Of a stretch of DNA of 10,612 nt, positions 6,881 to 10,612 are shown one piece after another. The stretch is from positions 1 to 10,612 of the forward strand of contig SYBY01000494.1 in the NCBI GenBank assembly GCA_005788585.1, given 5' to 3'. Below the pieces are notes generated by a model. It saw only the letters and a list, made by a program, of their open reading frames with translations. It made no database searches and had not been told where the DNA came from. Source of the DNA: Actinomycetota bacterium. GTDB taxonomy: Bacteria > Actinomycetota > Thermoleophilia > Solirubrobacterales > Solirubrobacteraceae. The translations under genes and the position numbers were made by a program. The first letter of the stretch is position 1. Every line of letters begins with the position of its first letter.

Positions 6881-7627
6881 GGGCGTGCGCAGCAGCCCGT
6901 CGACGGCGACGTCGCCACGCTCGTCGTGCAGCGTGGACAGCGCGCTGATCAGCGTCAGGAGCGCGTCGGGCGCCGCGCCGCCGTACAGGCCGCTGTGCTT
7001 GGCCGACGCCAGCGTCGTGACCTCGACGTGCACGTCGGCCATGCCGCGCAGCGCGACGGTCAGCGTCGGGACGCCGGGGCGCACGCTGCCCGCGTCGCCG
7101 ATGATCATCGCGTCGCAGGCGAACAGCTCGGGATGCTCGGCCGGGTACGCGGTCAGCGCCGCGCCGCCGATCTCCTCGTTGCCCTCGATGAGCAGCTTGA
7201 TGCCGACGGGCGGCCGTCCCTCCCACGCGCGCAACGCGCCGACGTGGGCGAGGATGTTCGCCTTCGTGTCCGCAGTGCCGCGGCCGTAGAGCGCGCCGTC
7301 GCGCTCGGTCGGCTCGAACGGTGGCGAGTCCCACAGCGCCTCATCACCGGCGGGGACGACGTCGTAGTGGCTGTAGAGCAGGATCGTCGGTGCGCCTGGC
7401 GGCGCGGGGATCTCCCCGATGACGATGGGGGCCGTCCCGGGGAGGTGCAGCGTGTCGGTCTGCACTCCGGCGTCGCGGAACAGGCGCACGACCTCGTCGT
7501 GGGCGGCTTGGAGCGGCGCGTCGGGCCGGCCGTCTCCCGAGATCGACGGGATGCGCACGAGCGTCTCGAGGTCCGCGCGCAGCTGCGGCATGAGCGCGCG
7601 GACGGTCGCAGCGTGGTCGGGAGTCAT

Positions 7628-7652
7628 GGGCGGCGACTCTACGCCGCCGCCC
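7628..7652 (-). other. 8-bp GC stem-loop abutting the M20 start codon
   Basis: GGGCGGCG (7628-7635) pairs perfectly with CGCCGCCC (7645-7652) around a 9-nt loop. It fills most of the 34-bp gap between the EEP stop and ATG 7627. On the minus-strand RNA it would end the EEP message or hide the M20 ribosome-binding region, which has only a weak GAG. There is no U-tract. Confidence 0.4.
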
Positions 7653-7661
7653 ACGAGCGGG

Positions 7662-8711
7662 CTACTTGATCCGGATCTTCGCGACGACGCCCGCGTGATC
7701 GCTCGGCCACAGGCCGCTGATCCGCTGGGACGCCTTGTTGCCGACGACCTGTGTCTTCAGCACCTTCGCCTGCTTCGGGCGCATGAGGATGTGGTCGATC
7801 GAGTTCTTCAGCTCGGAGACCGGGTTGTTGATGAGCTCGTTCTGGCCCGAGGTGGCGGGCAGCTTGGAGAACACGTTGGTGAACCCGGCGCCCGTGATCG
7901 CCTTGTACGCGGCGGCGTCGACGGCGGGCTGGCGCGGGTCGCTGTTGAGGTCGCCCACGAGGATGGTGTTCGTCTTCTTCGACGCCATCGGGCCCTTCGA
8001 GCCGATCAGCTGCTTGGCCTGCGCCTCGCGGATATCGCCGCCGTAGGCCTCGAGGTGGGTGTTGACGAACCGGAACTTCTTGCCGCCGGCCGTCGCGTCG
8101 ACGCTGACCCAGCCGCGCTTGGAGTCCGCGCTCCCGGCCTGCGTCGGCACGATGAACGTGCGCGAGTACTGACCCTTGCGCGTCTTGCCGGTCTTCACCT
8201 TGGACCCCACGCGCGCGAGGATCGCGTCGCGCTGCGTCAGGCGGATGTCGTACCCGAGGGCGGTGGGCGCCTCGAAGTCGAACTCGTCCTGCTGGACGAC
8301 CACCTTGTAGTTCTGGCCGCGCTTCTTCAGCTCAGCCTGCAGCGTCTTGATGTAGTCGTAGACGACGACGGTCGCGGCGGTCGCCTGACCGTCCTTGACC
8401 CCGTCGGGCGACTTGCGCCAGACCGCGGCCTCCTGCAGGCCGATGAGGTCGGGCTTCGTCTGCTGGATCTCCTTCGCGAGCGCGGGCGCGCGCTTGGGGA
8501 AGTCCGTCGCCTGGACGTTGGCCCAGACCTGCGCGGCGGTCTGCTCGAAGGCCGGCAGGTCGGCGGCGGAGGCCAGGGGGATGAGGTCGGCGCCCAGGTA
8601 CAGGTTGCGCGACATCACGGTGACATCGTTGGAGGCGGCGCTGGAGGACGCCGGCAGCGCCAGGGTCACCGACAGTGCGGCGACGGCAGCGAGCGAGATG
8701 GAACGGGACAC
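7662..8711 (-). CDS. Secreted endonuclease/exonuclease/phosphatase (EEP) family hydrolase
   Basis: Exported Mg2+-dependent phosphohydrolase-fold protein of 349 aa; the substrate (nucleic acid, phospholipid or sugar phosphate) is not determinable. The start is GTG 8711, with GAAAGG 5 nt upstream, giving MSRSIS and a hydrophobic Ala/Leu core with likely cleavage near residue 26 (SSSAA). TTG 8738 would extend it by 9 residues but lacks support. Catalytic EEP motifs follow in order: SRNLYLG with Asn36, DLIGLQEA with metal ligand Glu94, NTHLE with His219, VGDLNSD with Asp254/Asn256, SIDHI (306-307), and SDHAGV with Asp338/His339. All expected catalytic residues are present. Two strongly basic stretches (GSKVKTGKTRKGQ and KSSDxK-like) lie mid-protein. 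No lipobox or anchor is visible, so it is probably released. It is the first gene of the minus-strand run EEP-M20-glsA and is divergent from the tRNA. Confidence 0.9.
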   Translation of the reverse strand: MSRSISLAAVAALSVTLALPASSSAASNDVTVMSRNLYLGADLIPLASAADLPAFEQTAAQVWANVQATDFPKRAPALAKEIQQTKPDLIGLQEAAVWRKSPDGVKDGQATAATVVVYDYIKTLQAELKKRGQNYKVVVQQDEFDFEAPTALGYDIRLTQRDAILARVGSKVKTGKTRKGQYSRTFIVPTQAGSADSKRGWVSVDATAGGKKFRFVNTHLEAYGGDIREAQAKQLIGSKGPMASKKTNTILVGDLNSDPRQPAVDAAAYKAITGAGFTNVFSKLPATSGQNELINNPVSELKNSIDHILMRPKQAKVLKTQVVGNKASQRISGLWPSDHAGVVAKIRIK

Positions 8712-8716
8712 GGCGG

Positions 8717-8722
8717 CCTTTC
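8717..8722 (-). promoter_or_regulatory. Shine-Dalgarno GAAAGG for the EEP gene
   Basis: The minus strand reads GAAAGG, then 5 nt, then GTG (8711-8709). It is the only purine-rich site correctly spaced for a start ahead of the signal peptide, and it decides GTG over the upstream TTG at 8738. Confidence 0.65.
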
Positions 8723-8812
8723 GTTGACTCAGACCCAAGGGGACCCGACCGTAACACTGGCTTCACAGGCGGAGTTGCGGTAGCCGGACGGACGGTGGAC
8801 CCGCCCGGCGGC

Positions 8813-8818
8813 TAGAAT
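8813..8818 (+). promoter_or_regulatory. Probable -10 box (TAGAAT) of the tRNA-Thr gene
   Basis: TAGAAT is a near-consensus sigma-70-type -10 box (TANNNT) in otherwise very GC-rich DNA, 12 nt before the mature tRNA 5' end. I see no good TTGACA-like -35 at 16-18 nt upstream. The remaining 8723-8812 interval should also hold the promoter of the EEP gene on the other strand, but no convincing box was found there. Confidence 0.5.
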
Positions 8819-8829
8819 CGCTGGCCCTC

Positions 8830-8902
8830 GCCGCCGTAGCTCAGCTGGTAGAGCACTTCACTCGTAATGAAGGGGTCAGCGGTTCGAATCCGCTCGGCGG
8901 CT
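8830..8902 (+). tRNA. tRNA-Thr (anticodon CGT)
   Basis: A complete 73-nt cloverleaf reads ACG threonine codons. The acceptor GCCGCCG (8830-8836) pairs with CGGCGGC (8895-8901). The D-stem is GCTC/GAGC, the anticodon stem CTTCA/TGAAG carries loop CTCGTAA (anticodon CGT), and the T-arm AGCGG-TTCGAAT-CCGCT is canonical. The discriminator is T (8902). CCA is not encoded, so it would be added by CCA-adding enzyme. Confidence 0.97.
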
Positions 8903-8972
8903 TGAGGCGGCGGCGCAGTCACACCGTTTGGTCGATGACGAACCCCCAGACGGTGACTACGGTCGCGGTCCC

Positions 8973-10612
8973 GTGGGATCCCGGCTCGCCTCATCGACTG
9001 CGGTGCTGCTCCTCGCGGTGTGGTCGGTCAGCGAGCCGTTCGTGCTCGAGCTCCACACCGGACTGGCGCTCACGCTGGGCTTCTCCGTCGGCCTCGCCGT
9101 GCCCATGCTGGCGATCCGTCGGTGGCCGCTGGCCGTCGCCGCGCTGGTCTGCGTCCTGTATCTCGTGCAGACGGGCCTCAGCGCCCATCCCACGGGCGGC
9201 GTCGCGAGCGTGCTGCTGCTCGCCTACGCCCTGTTCGCCGCATCTGCGTTCGGGCCGGCCACCGGCCTGCGCAGCTGGGGCGGGGTCGCGCTGGCCGTGG
9301 GCTTCGCGCTGGCGTTCGTGCTCCTTGCGGCGCTGGATGTCGGCCGCTTCGGCTTCCAGCCGCTGAACCTCGGGATGTACCTGGGCGGGGTGCTGGTGGC
9401 GAGTGCGGTTCCCGGCTTCGCGATCCGCGATCGCCGCGGCCAGGTGGCGAGGCTGCGGCGGTCGGTCGGCCTGCTCGAGGAGCAGGTCGGTGAGCATGTC
9501 GACGTCGCGGTCGAGGCCGAGCGCGACGATCTCGATCGCTCGCTGGCGCGCGTCGCCACCGGGCTCGTGCAGGAGGTGCTGGTGCTCACGGCCGCGGGCG
9601 GTCAGCGCTCGGGGGCGGAGCTTGCGGCGGTCGGGCATCGGATCGCGGGGCTCGCGGCGTCGGCCACCGACGAGCTGCGCGGGATGCTCGGCACGCTGCG
9701 CGCGGCCCCCGCGTCGCGGGCCGTCCCGTCGCCGCCGCTCGTCGTCACCCGGCCGCGGCGGCTGCCCGTGCGCGCGCGAGACCTGGCGGGCAGGCTGGCC
9801 CCGTGGCTCCTGCTGGCGGCATTCGGCGTCGTCGATCAGGCGCAGGTCCCGGAGCTGCCGTTCACCGCGGCGTTCTGGGGCTCGCCCTTCACCGTCGAGA
9901 TTCCGCATCTCGCGGGCCCGACGGGGATGGTGCTGGCGGTCCTCATGCCGCTTCCGCTGGTGTGGCGCCGCGAGGCGCCGCTGCTGGTGGTGACCCTCGT
10001 GACCGCGATCATGGTGGCCCGGACGGTGAACGGCGACCTGTCGTCGCTGACGATGGTGCAGACGTTCACCGGCTGCGCCGTCGCCTACGTCTCGGGTGCG
10101 TGGTCCCGGTCCTCGGCGGAGGCGGTATGCGGACTCGTGGTGGCGGTCGTCGGGAGCGTCGCGTCGTGGTGGCTGGAAGCGGCGAGCTGGACGCTGCCGC
10201 AGTACGCGTACATGGTCGTCGCGTGCGTGGCGATCTGGGTGGCCGGCCGGTCGGTCGCCGGCCATGTGCAGGCGGCGCGCGGGCTGCGCCGGGAGGTGGT
10301 GGCGCTGGAGGATCGCCGCAGCGAGCTCACGACGATGGCGATCGCGTCCGAGCGCCGCCGGGTCGCGCGCGAGCTGCACGATGTCGTCGGCCACGGCTTG
10401 TCACTGGTCGCCGTGCAGGCCGGGGTGATGGAGGCGGTGGGCCGTACGGATCCGGCGGCGGCGCGGGCGGCGCTCGCCCACGTCGACGTCGCGGCGCGCG
10501 CCACGCTCGCGGAACTGGCGAGCCTGCGGCTCCTGCTCTCCGACCCCGACCCGGCGGCGCGACCGGGCCGGTGGTCGGCTCGGTCCGTGCGGCGCCTGGT
10601 CGAGGACGCCGT
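8973..10612 (+). CDS. Membrane sensor histidine kinase (HisKA_3/NarL-type) with duplicated membrane+DHp unit, 3'-truncated by window
   Basis: Two-component sensor that would autophosphorylate on His469 and pass phosphate to an unseen response regulator, probably LuxR/NarL type. The frame is open from GTG 8973 to the window edge (546 residues); the HATPase_c domain must lie beyond. Unit 1 has about five or six hydrophobic helices (within 6-150), a coiled coil (about 155-182), then a degenerate HisKA_3 helix pair (183-243). After a Pro/Arg-rich linker, unit 2 repeats the plan: membrane helices (about 275-428), coiled coil (433-458), and a canonical HisKA_3 motif ERRRVARELHDVVGHGLS with His469. 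The two ER motifs are exactly 277 residues apart. The start is uncertain: no clear Shine-Dalgarno; GTG 8973 is chosen because it directly precedes the first hydrophobic helix, with TTG 8928 and GTG 9003 as alternatives. It begins 70 nt after the tRNA. Confidence 0.88.
   Translation, partial: MGSRLASSTAVLLLAVWSVSEPFVLELHTGLALTLGFSVGLAVPMLAIRRWPLAVAALVCVLYLVQTGLSAHPTGGVASVLLLAYALFAASAFGPATGLRSWGGVALAVGFALAFVLLAALDVGRFGFQPLNLGMYLGGVLVASAVPGFAIRDRRGQVARLRRSVGLLEEQVGEHVDVAVEAERDDLDRSLARVATGLVQEVLVLTAAGGQRSGAELAAVGHRIAGLAASATDELRGMLGTLRAAPASRAVPSPPLVVTRPRRLPVRARDLAGRLAPWLLLAAFGVVDQAQVPELPFTAAFWGSPFTVEIPHLAGPTGMVLAVLMPLPLVWRREAPLLVVTLVTAIMVARTVNGDLSSLTMVQTFTGCAVAYVSGAWSRSSAEAVCGLVVAVVGSVASWWLEAASWTLPQYAYMVVACVAIWVAGRSVAGHVQAARGLRREVVALEDRRSELTTMAIASERRRVARELHDVVGHGLSLVAVQAGVMEAVGRTDPAAARAALAHVDVAARATLAELASLRLLLSDPDPAARPGRWSARSVRRLVEDA
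9453..9701 (+). other. Degenerate, His-less HisKA_3 (DHp) domain inside the kinase
   Basis: Residues 161-184 (LRRSVGLLEE... to ER) align without gaps to 438-461 (LRREVVALED... to ER) of the active domain. The His position of ELHD is Ala192 (codon 9546-9548) in SLARV, and the following Asp is Arg193. The second helix ends ATDELRGMLGTLR, matching the AELxxLLGxLR ending typical of HisKA_3. No HATPase_c follows; the protein returns to the membrane about 30 residues later. I infer a pseudo-DHp used for dimerisation or signal transfer. Confidence 0.7.

Larger units (their letters stand above)
6272..7627 (-). pseudogene. M20/M25/M40-family metallopeptidase (dipeptidase-like), interrupted by in-frame TAG
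   Basis: The intact form would be a cytoplasmic zinc di-/carboxypeptidase of 451 codons, normal length for the family. From ATG 7627, visible ligands are His87 (SHYDVVP), Asp120 (GTADTK), Glu151/Glu152 (EGNEEIG) and Asp178 (GDAG). The lid domain begins near ALRGM and includes HSGLYGG. Codon 250 is TAG (6880-6878). The same frame continues with EGGGPDEEEFRALAEI, then WSGPAITVIGID, RLNVRVHP, GGSIPVVN and the last zinc ligand His416 (NIHGPNE), so no frameshift is involved. The N-terminal piece alone lacks His416 and half the lid, so it should be inactive unless the stop is read through or is an error. ATG 6811 could restart translation but has no good Shine-Dalgarno. The gene sits 34 bp after the EEP gene and overlaps glsA by 4 nt, suggesting an operon for peptide/glutamine use. 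Substrate unknown. Confidence 0.85.

Noticed and set aside
8747..8770. GTAAC-N6-TTCAC element between the EEP gene and the tRNA as a possible operator
   Set aside because: It is only an imperfect half-palindrome (outer GTnA..TnAC matches), seen once in the window, with no recognised regulator; chance cannot be excluded.
6260..8783. Plus-strand frames 6260-7669 and 7419-8783 opposite M20 and EEP
   Set aside because: They are shadows of genes whose catalytic residues are readable on the minus strand; there are no motifs or start signals.
8812..8994. 60-codon minus-strand frame across the tRNA (ERIRTADPFITSEVLYQL)
   Set aside because: This is the well-known spurious translation of a tRNA antisense strand, not a protein.
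8902..9366. Plus-strand frames from 8902/8936 (ATG 8936) and 9020 as alternative first genes after the tRNA
   Set aside because: Their products are Arg/Ser-rich and motif-free. The third frame, from 8973, gives continuous hydrophobic helices leading into the kinase.
8991..10394. Minus-strand frame opposite the histidine kinase
   Set aside because: Composition is Arg/Gln/His-rich with no domain; the plus strand carries membrane helices and a canonical HisKA_3 motif.

Overview
The window is very GC-rich DNA with dense coding and strong third-position G/C bias. It looks like a chromosomal segment of a high-GC actinobacterium-like organism. I favour Thermoleophilia (Solirubrobacterales-type). 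The reasons are the secreted Ca-binding repeat protein with a 'DGxxDSVxCGxGxD' Cys segment and a Lys/Arg-rich C-terminal beta domain, the family types of the neighbouring genes, and a tRNA without an encoded CCA. This assignment is inference from recalled family patterns; no search was run. I saw no phage, IS, CRISPR or integration signatures.

Layout. (1) At 1-1092 (+) is the 3' part of an aldehyde dehydrogenase. It is followed by two small GC hairpins and a secreted RTX-like calcium-binding repeat protein (1168-2640, +). (2) A large P-type cation ATPase (2624-5224, -) converges on that gene and overlaps it by 17 bp. (3) A minus-strand cluster follows, read from 8711 down to 5289: a secreted endonuclease/exonuclease/phosphatase-family hydrolase (EEP, 7662-8711), an M20 metallopeptidase broken by one in-frame TAG (6272-7627), and glutaminase GlsA (5289-6275), whose GTG overlaps the M20 TGA. 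The ATPase lies 64 bp further downstream and may be co-transcribed. (4) A divergent tRNA-Thr(CGT) (8830-8902, +) with a recognisable -10 box precedes a membrane sensor histidine kinase (8973 to the window end, +), truncated by the window before its ATPase domain.

How the genes may work together: the M20 peptidase and glutaminase form a plausible peptide/glutamine-scavenging pair, releasing amino acids and then ammonium plus glutamate. The secreted hydrolase upstream may share their promoter. The ALDH, the RTX-like protein and the kinase look functionally separate.

The most notable observations are these. The histidine kinase is a tandem duplication of a membrane+DHp unit with a 277-residue period; the first DHp has lost its phospho-acceptor His (Ala in its place) and only the second keeps it. 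The P-type ATPase reads DTTGT instead of the near-invariant DKTGT. The M20 gene carries a single amber codon in an otherwise intact frame. The partial ALDH has several changes at normally conserved positions, many of the A:T to C:G type. The ATPase change is of the same type, so base-calling error must be excluded before biology is inferred.
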